A stretch of DNA of 64,000 nt from HXMU1420-13 sp034669965 (lineage in GTDB: Bacteria; Bacteroidota; Rhodothermia; Balneolales; Balneolaceae). Below the pieces are notes generated by a model that searched no databases, was not told where the DNA came from, and saw nothing but the letters and a program-made list of their open reading frames with translations. The stretch is taken from the NCBI GenBank assembly GCA_034669965.1, contig JAXMOK010000007.1:76202-140201 (forward strand), in the 5' to 3' direction. The translations under genes were made by a program, and so were the position numbers. Positions 1-7,979 of the stretch are shown in pieces (the stretch's first letter is position 1; each line of letters begins with the position of its first letter).

Positions 1-703
1 TGACATCCGCATTCATATTGATTCGGCATATGGCGGATTTTTCCGAAGTCTGAAAGATTCGGAATTGATCGACGGTACTTCGTGGAAACTCATGCAAGAA
101 TCCGACAGCATCGTGGTGGATCCGCACAAACATGGGTTACAACCCTATGGTTGCGGTGCTGTACTTTATAAAGATCCTGCGGTTGGGCGATTTTACAAAC
201 ACGATTCGCCGTATACCTACTTTACATCCGATGAGCTCCATTTAGGGGAAATCAGCCTGGAATGCTCCAGAGCAGGAGCAGGAGCTGTAGCTTTTTGGGC
301 AACTTTGCAGTGTTTTCCGCTCAAAGAAAAAGAAGGCTATGGACCGATTTTAGCGAAGTGCATACAAGCTGCACTCACCGGTTTTGATTTGATTTCAAAC
401 AGCGAAAAGCTGACCGCCTACAAAAAACCTGAGCTCGATATTCTCACCTATTTTCCGCGTAACGATTCAACAAAAAGCGTATCACAGATTTCGGAACTTT
501 CACGGAAAGTATTTCAAAAAGGGATGGATGATCAGAATTACTTTTTATCGCTGTATAGAGTACCAGCTAGCGATTTCAGTCATTTTCACTCTGAATATGT
601 AACTGATGAAGATAATGTTACTATCCTTCGTAGTGTATTGATGCGACCCGAGCACGCTGGTTTTATTCCTGAATTGATTCGTAAAATTGAAAATGCTATC
701 TAA
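1..703 (+). CDS. Group II pyridoxal-dependent decarboxylase, C-terminal part (5' end outside window)
   Basis: The frame is open from the first base, so only the last ~234 residues are present. It starts in the middle of the PLP domain: HIDSAYGG holds the aspartate that contacts the pyridine nitrogen, and DPHKHG about 25 residues on holds the lysine that forms the Schiff base, the typical order of group II amino-acid decarboxylases (aspartate/glutamate/aromatic type). The rest is the small C-terminal domain. Substrate cannot be told from this part. A DUF3667 membrane protein follows 5 bases downstream on the same strand, so the two are probably co-transcribed. An internal TTG at 65 is not a real start, because the conserved motif lies before it. 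Confidence 0.85.
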   Translation, partial: DIRIHIDSAYGGFFRSLKDSELIDGTSWKLMQESDSIVVDPHKHGLQPYGCGAVLYKDPAVGRFYKHDSPYTYFTSDELHLGEISLECSRAGAGAVAFWATLQCFPLKEKEGYGPILAKCIQAALTGFDLISNSEKLTAYKKPELDILTYFPRNDSTKSVSQISELSRKVFQKGMDDQNYFLSLYRVPASDFSHFHSEYVTDEDNVTILRSVLMRPEHAGFIPELIRKIENAI

Positions 704-708
704 GCGTT

Positions 709-1572
709 ATGGGAACAGAGCTACAAAAAAGGGAATGTGCAAGCTGCGGGAAAGCGTTTGAAACCCCTTTTTGCCCACATTGTGGAGAGCGTCGACTTTC
801 AGAAAAAGATTTTTCGGCCTTTTCGTTGGTTAACGATTTCGTAGTGGATGTTTTCAACATCGAAAATAAATTTTGGCGCACTCTAAAATGCTTTTTCTTC
901 AAGCCGGCTGCTTATGTAGATGAGTACATTAAAGGTGCCAGGAAAAAGTACATCTCACCGATCAAGCTCTTTTTGATTGCCAACGCCTGGTATTTTCTTT
1001 TTCCTGCGATAAATACCTTTAAAACTTCCTGGAATATCCAGCTAAATGGCCTACCCTATAGTTTTATCACCAATGATTTTCTTATCCGATTTCAGTTACA
1101 ATCGGGACTGAATCCACAAGATTTCGCCATACTTTATAACGACGCAACAGCAGTAATCTCGAAATTATTTCTGATCATTCATCCACTTATTTTTGGTGGA
1201 TTTACGTATTTACTCTATTTCAATAAACGCAGTAGTAAACCCATAATTCATCACTTTAATCATACCCTTGTTTTCTATGCTTTCCTTTTACTGATAGGAA
1301 CTAGTATTGCACCGGCGATTTATAATATTATCGCAATTTTACTCGACTCAAATGCGATGAAAGATTTCCGTAACGAGGTTACCATTACCCTCTTTATATT
1401 TGGTATCCTGAATCTATTCGGGTTCTTTTTATACCGAAAATTTTTTGCTGAAAAATGGTATAACGTGGTATGGAAAGTTCTACTTTTAAATTTCCTCTTT
1501 GCCCCACTCCTACAGATTTACCGATTTATCCTGCTTTGGATTACCCTAGGTTGGATTTGGGTGGCAGGATGA
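709..1572 (+). CDS. DUF3667-like zinc-ribbon membrane protein
   Basis: 287 residues. The N-terminus carries a small zinc ribbon, Cys10-x2-Cys13 and Cys22-x2-Cys25 (CASCG and CPHCG), followed by a soluble linker and the segment KYISPIKLFLIANAWYF, which resembles the first membrane helix of DUF3667 proteins of Bacteroidota. Four to five hydrophobic helices follow between about residue 88 and the end. The biochemical role of the family is unknown; it is an inner-membrane protein with a cytosolic metal-binding head. The ATG lies 5 bases after the decarboxylase stop, suggesting one operon. A strong palindrome just downstream probably ends transcription. Confidence 0.7.
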   Translation: MGTELQKRECASCGKAFETPFCPHCGERRLSEKDFSAFSLVNDFVVDVFNIENKFWRTLKCFFFKPAAYVDEYIKGARKKYISPIKLFLIANAWYFLFPAINTFKTSWNIQLNGLPYSFITNDFLIRFQLQSGLNPQDFAILYNDATAVISKLFLIIHPLIFGGFTYLLYFNKRSSKPIIHHFNHTLVFYAFLLLIGTSIAPAIYNIIAILLDSNAMKDFRNEVTITLFIFGILNLFGFFLYRKFFAEKWYNVVWKVLLLNFLFAPLLQIYRFILLWITLGWIWVAG

Positions 1573-1621
1573 ATGCAAATTGGTAAGGGCAATTCATGAA
1601 TTGCCCCAACCGTAATTGCAT
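1573..1621. terminator. Palindromic bidirectional terminator between convergent genes
   Basis: The core 1587-1606 is a perfect 20-bp palindrome (GGGCAATTCATGAATTGCCC). Partly paired flanks ATGCAAATTGG and CCGTAATTGCAT extend it. It fills the space between a plus-strand stop at 1572 and a minus-strand stop at 1629, where a two-way terminator is expected. There is no clear long T run, so termination is inferred from structure and position. Confidence 0.5.
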
Positions 1622-1628
1622 TTAAATT

Positions 1629-3137
1629 TTAAACATCAAAAGAAATGCCTTGAGCTAACGGCAGTTCATCGCCCCAATTGATGGTATTGGTTTGGCGACG
1701 CATATACGCTTTCCATGCATCCGAGCCGGATTCACGTCCGCCACCGGTTTCTTTCTCGCCACCGAAGGCTCCACCAATTTCAGCACCGCTGGTTCCAATA
1801 TTGATGTTCGCTATACCGCAATCCGAACCGTGCGCACTTAAAAAGTTTTCAGCTTCACGCATATTCAATGTGAACATCGACGAGCTCAATCCTTGCTTTA
1901 CCCCATTTTGGATAGCGATGGCTTCATCCAACGTTGAGTATTTCATCAAATAAAGAATTGGTGCGAATGTCTCGTCTTGTACAATTTGGTAGTGGTTTTC
2001 AACCTCTGCTAGTGCAGGCTTCACATAATGGCCATCGCCATCAATAACTTCGCCACCGCAAATTACTTTCCCACCTTCTTTTTCCACCTGCTTAAGTGCA
2101 GATTGCATCATTTCTAATGCTTGTTCATCAATAAGCGGACCAACTAATGTATCCGGCTCTAGAGGGTCACCAATAGTGATATTCTCGTAGATACTCATCA
2201 AGCGCTCTTTCACTTGATCGTACACCGAATCGTGGATAATCAATCGACGAGTAGACGTACATCGTTGCCCACAAGTACCAACAGCACCAAATACCGCTCC
2301 CCGAACACTCATTTCGATGTCGGCATCTTTAGAAATAATGATAGCATTGTTACCGCCTAATTCAAGAATGGTTTTGCCGAGGCGGCCACCAACGGTTTTG
2401 GCAACTTCTTTACCCATGCGGATTGAGCCTGTAGCAGAAACTAAAGGAATGCGCTCGTCTTCGGTTATCCATTCGCCTACTTGGCGATCGCCGGTAACTA
2501 AATTGAAAATTCCTTCCGGTAGATTATTCTCACGTAGTACTTTTGCTACAATTTTTTGGATGGCAACGCCACATAATGGGGTCTTTTCTGATCCTTTCCA
2601 GATCATCACATCACCACAAACGGCAGCAATCATTGCGTTCCAGCTCCAAACAGCAACAGGGAAATTAAAAGCCGAAATAATTCCTACAACACCAATTGGG
2701 TGCCACTGCTCGTACATTCTGTGCTGCGGGCGCTCGCTATGCATGGTTAAGCCGTATAATTGTCGGCTTAGACCAACGGCGAAATCACATATATCAATCA
2801 TCTCTTGAACTTCGCCCAAACCTTCTTGATGGATTTTACCCATTTCGTAAGTAACCAATTTACCCAATGGTTCTTTGTACTCACGTAATTTCTGCCCAAT
2901 TTGACGTACGATTTCACCACGTTGGGGCGCCGGCATTTCGCGCCAGATCAGAAAAGCTTCTTCTGCTTTAGCAACAACCTGCTCGTACTGTTCTTTGGTG
3001 GTAACACTTACGTTTGCAATTTTTTTACCATCTACCGGTGTATGGCTAGCAATAACTTCTTTGCTCTCCAAATTCTGTAACCCAGTGCTTGTGCCGGCAT
3101 TCACACCCTCGATGCCAAGCTTCTTTAAAAAATCCAT
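1629..3137 (-). CDS. ALDH7-family aldehyde dehydrogenase (antiquitin/piperideine-6-carboxylate dehydrogenase type)
   Basis: 502 residues, full length for the family. The stretch PIGVVGIISAFNFPVAVWSWN and the following CGDVMIWKGSEKTPL match the ALDH7 (antiquitin, AmaB) signature rather than betaine or succinate semialdehyde dehydrogenases. The catalytic cysteine is Cys293 in CGQRCTSTRR and the general base glutamate is in the LELGGNN motif about 35 residues earlier. ALDH7 enzymes oxidise alpha-aminoadipate semialdehyde (piperideine-6-carboxylate) to 2-aminoadipate with NAD in lysine breakdown; some act on other aldehydes. No lysine catabolic gene is next to it, so the substrate is an inference from the family. 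Transcribed divergently from the RNA methyltransferase. Confidence 0.9.
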   Translation of the reverse strand: MDFLKKLGIEGVNAGTSTGLQNLESKEVIASHTPVDGKKIANVSVTTKEQYEQVVAKAEEAFLIWREMPAPQRGEIVRQIGQKLREYKEPLGKLVTYEMGKIHQEGLGEVQEMIDICDFAVGLSRQLYGLTMHSERPQHRMYEQWHPIGVVGIISAFNFPVAVWSWNAMIAAVCGDVMIWKGSEKTPLCGVAIQKIVAKVLRENNLPEGIFNLVTGDRQVGEWITEDERIPLVSATGSIRMGKEVAKTVGGRLGKTILELGGNNAIIISKDADIEMSVRGAVFGAVGTCGQRCTSTRRLIIHDSVYDQVKERLMSIYENITIGDPLEPDTLVGPLIDEQALEMMQSALKQVEKEGGKVICGGEVIDGDGHYVKPALAEVENHYQIVQDETFAPILYLMKYSTLDEAIAIQNGVKQGLSSSMFTLNMREAENFLSAHGSDCGIANINIGTSGAEIGGAFGGEKETGGGRESGSDAWKAYMRRQTNTINWGDELPLAQGISFDV

Positions 3138-3236
3138 TCAGTTTATTTTATTGATTGGTACTTTAGCGAAGTGAAGATAGCCATTTCGTAAAAAGAAATG
3201 TGGAATAAATTACTTCACTAAAATCATTTCGGAACA

Positions 3237-4001
3237 ATGAAAACAGCCTCTCAAGCCCAGATCACTTTACTTCGAAAGTTAAAGCAACGAAAGCATCGCA
3301 CCATCGAACAACGTTTTGTGTTAGAAGGCGAACGCGCTATCGATCAGGTAATCCAAAATGGAGTTATCGATGTTGAGGCAATCTTTGTTAAAGCCAGCAA
3401 ACTAGATCACTTTACAGGGGTAAACGAGAAACTTCATTTGCTAGATCATCGTGATTTTAACGAGGTAGCCGATACCGATAACCCACAGGGGATGCTAGCC
3501 ATTTGCAAGATTCCCAAGCCCATAACACTTGGGCAACTTTCAACCACTAATGGATTAATTATTGCAACTGACGCCATTCAGGATCCCGGAAATATGGGTA
3601 CCATCATTCGTTCGGCGGTTTGGTATGGAGCGTCTGCACTAATCACAGGAACCGGATCGGTAGACATCTACAACCCGAAAGTAGTACGTAGCACAGCGGG
3701 TGCAACAGGGATATTGCCCTTTATTCAAGGTGAACTGAGTGAAATTTGCACAGAATTAACCAAGATTGGCTGGGAAGTACTTTTACTTGACGCTAACCCG
3801 GGTGCAATTTCCATTTCCAAAATTCCTATCCAAAATAAAACCATTCTTATCGTAGGCAACGAAGCAAATGGCATTTCTAAAGAATTAACTGATGCCGAGT
3901 ACCAACGTGTGATTCTACCTACAAAATCGCCTCAAAAGTACGTTGAGAGCCTGAATGCAGGCGTTGCCATGAGCATTGCTTTGGCTATTGTTAATAATTA
4001 G
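3237..4001 (+). CDS. TrmH/SpoU-family RNA 2'-O-methyltransferase
   Basis: 254 residues. The N-terminal ~95 residues form the substrate-binding domain (RFVLEGERAIDQVI is typical), followed by the SPOUT knot domain. All three SPOUT motifs are visible: motif 1 DPGNMGTIIRSAVWYGA near residue 115, motif 2 ILIVGNEANGIS near 205, and motif 3 VILPTKSPQKYVESLNAGVA near 225-245, with the conserved Asn-Arg and SLNAGVA elements for S-adenosylmethionine binding. The target is probably 23S rRNA, but tRNA cannot be excluded from sequence alone. It is divergent from the ALDH gene with a ~100-bp spacer. Confidence 0.9.
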   Translation: MKTASQAQITLLRKLKQRKHRTIEQRFVLEGERAIDQVIQNGVIDVEAIFVKASKLDHFTGVNEKLHLLDHRDFNEVADTDNPQGMLAICKIPKPITLGQLSTTNGLIIATDAIQDPGNMGTIIRSAVWYGASALITGTGSVDIYNPKVVRSTAGATGILPFIQGELSEICTELTKIGWEVLLLDANPGAISISKIPIQNKTILIVGNEANGISKELTDAEYQRVILPTKSPQKYVESLNAGVAMSIALAIVNN

Positions 4002-4169
4002 GTGGACAACTCACCCTATATTTCTTCCAGATTAAGTGAATGAAAAATCTGCCATAAGTTTTCCACATTCTTTGCAAATGGACTTGGCTTTGGTTTAATT
4101 CTATAAACGTTCTTTTACATAGATCATCTACAAAACCGGCGGTTACGCTCTACCAAAACCCATTTGCCC

Positions 4170-5501
4170 ATGCCGAGAAAGAAATCGAAGAAAATTTTTG
4201 TCCTCGACACCTCAGTTCTACTATATGATTACGAAGCTGTAAGAAATTTTGAAACTAACGACGTTGCAATACCTATCACGGTATTAGAAGAAATCGACAC
4301 CTTTAAAAAAGGTAATACCGTCACCAATCTTCACGCACGCGAATTTATCCGATACCTTGATGGAATTTCGGATGCTAATCTCCTTCAAGACTGGATTCCC
4401 CTAAACGGACGAAGCCACGGTAAACTAAAAGTGATTAGCAATGGCGGAGATCATGTGGATGCCAACAAAGTGTTTGGTTCCAAAAAGAACGACCATGAGA
4501 TTTTAAATGCCGCTCTAAAACTTAAATCCGAAAACCCGGAAACGCCGGTTATTTTAGTGTCGAAGGACATCAACCTGCGCCTGAAAGCACGTGCTTTGAA
4601 TTTACAGGCCGAAGATTACGAGACGGTACGTGTTAAAAATATCGATCAGCTTTATCGCGGAAAAACTGATTTAGATCTCGAAGATCCGGCAGTGATTAGT
4701 AAATTTTACGAGAAGAATCGCATCAAGCCAAAAGCTTTGATGGAAGTTACCCCGCCTGCGAATCACTACTATTTGATGAAAAGTCATGGTGCTTCTGCGC
4801 TGGGATATTACAACGCGAAAACGAAATACATCGAGGGGATCGATCAGTTGAATGCGTATGGAATCATCCCGCGAAATGCCGAGCAGAATTTTGCGATGCA
4901 TGCATTGATGAATCCTGAAGTAAAATTGTGTACTGTAACGGGAGCAGCCGGCACCGGGAAAACGCTGTTGGCCCTAGCAAGTGCGCTGGAGCAACGCAGC
5001 GAGTACAAACAGATTTATCTCGCCCGACCAATTGTGCCTCTCAGCAATCGCGATATTGGGTATTTGCCGGGGGATGCGAATCAGAAAATCGATCCATACA
5101 TGCAGCCACTTTGGGATAATCTGAGCTTCATCAAAAATCAGTTTAAAGAAAGTAGTAAGCAGTACAAGAAAATCGAGGAAATGATCCAAACGGATAAGTT
5201 GCGGATTGTACCGCTGGCTTACATCCGAGGACGTAGTTTATCGAATGTGGTTTTTATTGTGGATGAAGCCCAGAATCTAACTCCGCATGAGATCAAAACC
5301 ATCATCACTCGCGCCGGCGAAAACACCAAGATTATTTTTACCGGTGATATTTTCCAGATCGACACACCGTATCTGGATGCCGAAAGTAACGGACTTTCGT
5401 ACTTAGTAGATCGCCTCCACGACAACCCCATTTACGCACACATTAATCTCGAAAAAGGCGAGCGATCAGAACTAGCGAACATCGCGAGTAAGTTGTTGTA
5501 A
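4170..5501 (+). CDS. PIN domain plus PhoH ATPase fusion protein (PhoH2-like)
   Basis: About 443 residues. The first ~140 residues are a PIN-type ribonuclease fold (KIFVLDTSVLLYD with the first acidic residue, PITVLEEIDTFKKG, and the later KDINLRLKA segment). The second half is a PhoH P-loop ATPase: Walker A GAAGTGKT near residue 259, Walker B VVFIVDEAQNLTPHE, and the GDIFQIDTPYL sensor motif. PIN-PhoH proteins act as ATP-driven RNA helicase/ribonucleases; in other bacteria they can form a toxin-antitoxin pair with an upstream PhoAT gene, which is not seen here. An upstream TTG at 4164 would add two residues; the ATG is preferred. Confidence 0.9.
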   Translation: MPRKKSKKIFVLDTSVLLYDYEAVRNFETNDVAIPITVLEEIDTFKKGNTVTNLHAREFIRYLDGISDANLLQDWIPLNGRSHGKLKVISNGGDHVDANKVFGSKKNDHEILNAALKLKSENPETPVILVSKDINLRLKARALNLQAEDYETVRVKNIDQLYRGKTDLDLEDPAVISKFYEKNRIKPKALMEVTPPANHYYLMKSHGASALGYYNAKTKYIEGIDQLNAYGIIPRNAEQNFAMHALMNPEVKLCTVTGAAGTGKTLLALASALEQRSEYKQIYLARPIVPLSNRDIGYLPGDANQKIDPYMQPLWDNLSFIKNQFKESSKQYKKIEEMIQTDKLRIVPLAYIRGRSLSNVVFIVDEAQNLTPHEIKTIITRAGENTKIIFTGDIFQIDTPYLDAESNGLSYLVDRLHDNPIYAHINLEKGERSELANIASKLL

Positions 5502-5526
5502 GTTGGCTAGTTTTTATTTGTGAGTT

Positions 5527-5661
5527 GATGAGTCATCCTGAGTGAAAACCAAGGATCAACTATACGTGATTTCAACTCAAAATTTCTACCAGTTTCGTTT
5601 TTCCGACGATGCTTCGGCATGAAAAAATAATCCTTCAGACGAGTGATTCGTCAGTCGGATT
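5527..5661 (+). repeat. Dispersed intergenic repeat, copy 1 (left border of hydrolase pair)
   Basis: About 135 bp closely matching 7792-7928 in the same orientation. Shared blocks include GATGAGTCA, ATACGTGAT, CTCAAAATTTCTACCAGTTT and the end TCAGTCGGAT. It begins like the common 'GTCATCCTGAGTGAA' repeat family and ends in short complementary GAC/GTC words that can fold. It lies between the PhoH stop and the converging hydrolase stop. Confidence 0.8.
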
Positions 5662-5671
5662 GTTCGAAGAT

Positions 5672-6397
5672 TTACAGCCTTTTCAAAAACGGAATAATGT
5701 GCGTCATCATCTGATCATGTTGAGCTTGTACGCTTATATCGGTACGGCTATCCATGAGTAAATGCCCCATATAGCCGAATTGGGAATGGTTTCCGCCTTC
5801 GATCAAAACGAGTGAAGCTTCTTGTGGAAGTAAATGTTGGTTTTCCATCACCTCCGGAACGCTCGCCAAACCATCGTGCTCGGCGTATAGTTTTAAGGTT
5901 GGTATAGATTGTTGACTCATGTCAAAATCCCGAGGATGGGACGTCCCCATCAAGATTAACCCTTTCAACAAATCGGGGTTTTCATGCACAAATTGAGCGG
6001 CCATTTTAGCCCCTTGTGAATGTCCGGCTAATACATACATCCCTGTCTCCAGATCAAACAGATCATTAATTCTTTCATATCCCCAAATCGGCATTCGCCA
6101 GTTCATTTTCACTATGTGACAACTGAATCCTGCTTCAGCTATGCTTCTGCAAAGTGGTGCGTATGCATTCGGATCAACAAGTCCGCCCTGAAAGAAAATC
6201 ACCTCTCTTTCCAGAGTATCTGCTAAAGAAATGAATGAGATTGTGTTGGCATTTTCGGTCACTTGTATCGATTCGGAAGATTCAAAAACATCGTTTGGAA
6301 GTCCCTTAGCCTGATAACTTCTCCATTGCCAGATCATAAATATGGCAACGAGCGAAAACCAAATAGTTCTAAATATTTTGCGTTTCTTTGATGCCAT
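5672..6397 (-). CDS. Membrane-anchored alpha/beta hydrolase
   Basis: 241 residues with an N-terminal hydrophobic helix (residues 9-23), so probably anchored with the catalytic domain outside the cytoplasm. The nucleophile elbow is AGHSQG with Ser127, the acid is likely the Asp in AEHDG, and the histidine is His204 in GGNHSQFGY. This pattern and the GGLVDPNAYAPL oxyanion region resemble the dienelactone-hydrolase-like alpha/beta hydrolases of unknown substrate. Its ATG overlaps the stop of the upstream serine hydrolase by one base (TAATG), so translation is coupled. The pair lies between two direct repeats. Confidence 0.8.
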   Translation of the reverse strand: MASKKRKIFRTIWFSLVAIFMIWQWRSYQAKGLPNDVFESSESIQVTENANTISFISLADTLEREVIFFQGGLVDPNAYAPLCRSIAEAGFSCHIVKMNWRMPIWGYERINDLFDLETGMYVLAGHSQGAKMAAQFVHENPDLLKGLILMGTSHPRDFDMSQQSIPTLKLYAEHDGLASVPEVMENQHLLPQEASLVLIEGGNHSQFGYMGHLLMDSRTDISVQAQHDQMMTHIIPFLKRL

Positions 6398-7608
6398 TAT
6401 TTCTCCCTCTGCTCTTCTGGCTCATACGGAATATAATTTTCCCACTCCCATGGGGTGTACACATCACGCATTGTTATTTCCAACAGCTCTTTAAAAATTC
6501 GATCTCCATTTTCGCTGTTCGTCAACATCATCACGCCTTTCCCGGTTTCGGGGAACAGAATAGTGTAATGTTTGTGGATTCCATTGTCACCTTCTTTAAA
6601 TGCACCAAATCCATAAGGCGTTTTTAGCAATCCCCAACCCATACCGTAGCTTAATTCAATGTTGTCATATTTCGTGGTCTTCTCCAACGCTTGCGGTCCA
6701 AATTGCATCTTAGTTTCGATACGAATTGCCGGAGTAAATAGTAACTCAGTAATCGGTAAGTCTTGTTGTTCTAACTTCAAAATATGATGAAGAAATCGCG
6801 TGTAATCTTCGGGGGTGGTTTCCATCGAACCGGCCGCTCCGGCTTCGTCTTCGGTGTCTTTTTCCTGAGATTCTTCTGCTCGATTGTGCCCCACGCTGTA
6901 ATTATCCCAGAATCTCTCTTGCCAAACATAGCTGGTATTTTGCATCTTCAGAGGAGCAAACACAATTTCTTGGGCTAATTCTTCCAAACCTTTTCCTGTG
7001 ATGTCTTCCACCACAACTTGTAGTAAACGAATCCCTTCGCCTGAATAAAAGTAATCGGTACCCGGATCGAAATATATCTCGATATCCCCCTCCGGTGTAA
7101 ACTCTCCTTCTCTGCTGATCCACCGCCAGTTGGGGAAACCGGTCGAGTGGTTCAGACACATTCTAGCGGTAATATTTTTATACCGCAGATCATCTTTCAG
7201 ATTAGTGTATTCTTTCCACTCCCGATTGAATTGCAGTTCAGGAATTGGAGTGTCTAGATAATCTTGCAGTGGGGTGTCTAAATCGAGTACTCCATCATTA
7301 ACCAAGTGAGCTACGATATACCCAAATACCGCTTTACTAAGTGAAGCTCCATATATGTTGGTGCTGTCTTCAAACATCCGGTTTTCTGATTTAATCCGAT
7401 AGCCAAAGGTCTGTTGATATACGGGTTCAGAGTCATCAAAAACGGTGAGGGCAAGTCCGGTTACATTTGCTTCATTCATCAATCTTTGAACCTCTTTATC
7501 AACCGAATCTACTTCTACAACCGATCCATCAAGACGTTCAAAAGTGTTTTCATTTTTCATACATCCCATAAAAAACAGTATTAGCACCACAGACTTCAGG
7601 TAATTCAT
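6397..7608 (-). CDS. Beta-lactamase-family serine hydrolase lipoprotein
   Basis: 403 residues. The N-terminus is a lipoprotein signal ending in FMGC, with Cys16 the likely lipidated residue. The class C beta-lactamase/esterase fold shows the SxxK motif with Ser89 and Lys92 (ASLSKAVFGY) and the Tyr motif at Tyr188 (YSGEG). The third motif is less clear and may be the GIHKHY region. YSG in place of YSN is common in esterase-type members, so antibiotic hydrolysis is not implied; peptidase or esterase action on envelope compounds is more likely. It is coupled by a 1-base overlap to the alpha/beta hydrolase gene downstream. Confidence 0.85.
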   Translation of the reverse strand: MNYLKSVVLILFFMGCMKNENTFERLDGSVVEVDSVDKEVQRLMNEANVTGLALTVFDDSEPVYQQTFGYRIKSENRMFEDSTNIYGASLSKAVFGYIVAHLVNDGVLDLDTPLQDYLDTPIPELQFNREWKEYTNLKDDLRYKNITARMCLNHSTGFPNWRWISREGEFTPEGDIEIYFDPGTDYFYSGEGIRLLQVVVEDITGKGLEELAQEIVFAPLKMQNTSYVWQERFWDNYSVGHNRAEESQEKDTEDEAGAAGSMETTPEDYTRFLHHILKLEQQDLPITELLFTPAIRIETKMQFGPQALEKTTKYDNIELSYGMGWGLLKTPYGFGAFKEGDNGIHKHYTILFPETGKGVMMLTNSENGDRIFKELLEITMRDVYTPWEWENYIPYEPEEQREK

Positions 7609-7979
7609 TGCGTCCTTTTTTTATCCCGATAAGGTTCTTATTCGAGTTCAACCTACGGGATGCTTTAGTCTAGGTTTCTTAATTACTGATTTTATTTAGG
7701 TTTTAAGATGAGCATCCAATTTTGTTCGTTCTGTTGATCTGCCTAAATATTTACTATCGCCAAAGAAAAAGTATCATTTTACTATCAAGTAGATGAGTCA
7801 ACCTGAATGAAAACGAAGAATCAACGATACGTGATAGAAACTCAAAATTTCTACCAGTTTCGTTCTTTCCGATGATGTATCGGCATTAAAAAAATAATCC
7901 GTCAGACGAGGAATCCGTCAGACGGATAGCTTAAGAGCCCCACCTTCGCGGGGATGTCACTTCATTTACAAAGAAACAA
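7609..7979. other. Intergenic region between hydrolase pair and DPP IV
   Basis: 371 bases without a gene. The right half holds the second copy of the ~135-bp direct repeat (7792-7928), followed by a short GC hairpin near 7935-7952 (GCCCC with GGGG). The left half should contain the promoter of the serine hydrolase, but no convincing promoter motif was recognised. Confidence 0.6.
7792..7928 (+). repeat. Dispersed intergenic repeat, copy 2 (right border of hydrolase pair)
   Basis: Same-orientation partner of 5527-5661, roughly 85% alike by eye over ~135 bp, with an almost identical central block. Because both copies are direct and bracket exactly two coupled genes, recombination between them would delete the module cleanly. 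Confidence 0.8.

Noticed and set aside
2317..2808. Long open frame opposite the ALDH gene
   Set aside because: Lies wholly within the conserved ALDH7 sequence and has no family features.
6397..7608. Antibiotic-resistance beta-lactamase
   Set aside because: The fold is right, but YSG replaces YSN and the HxG/KTG motif is weak; the family mostly has esterase or peptidase members.
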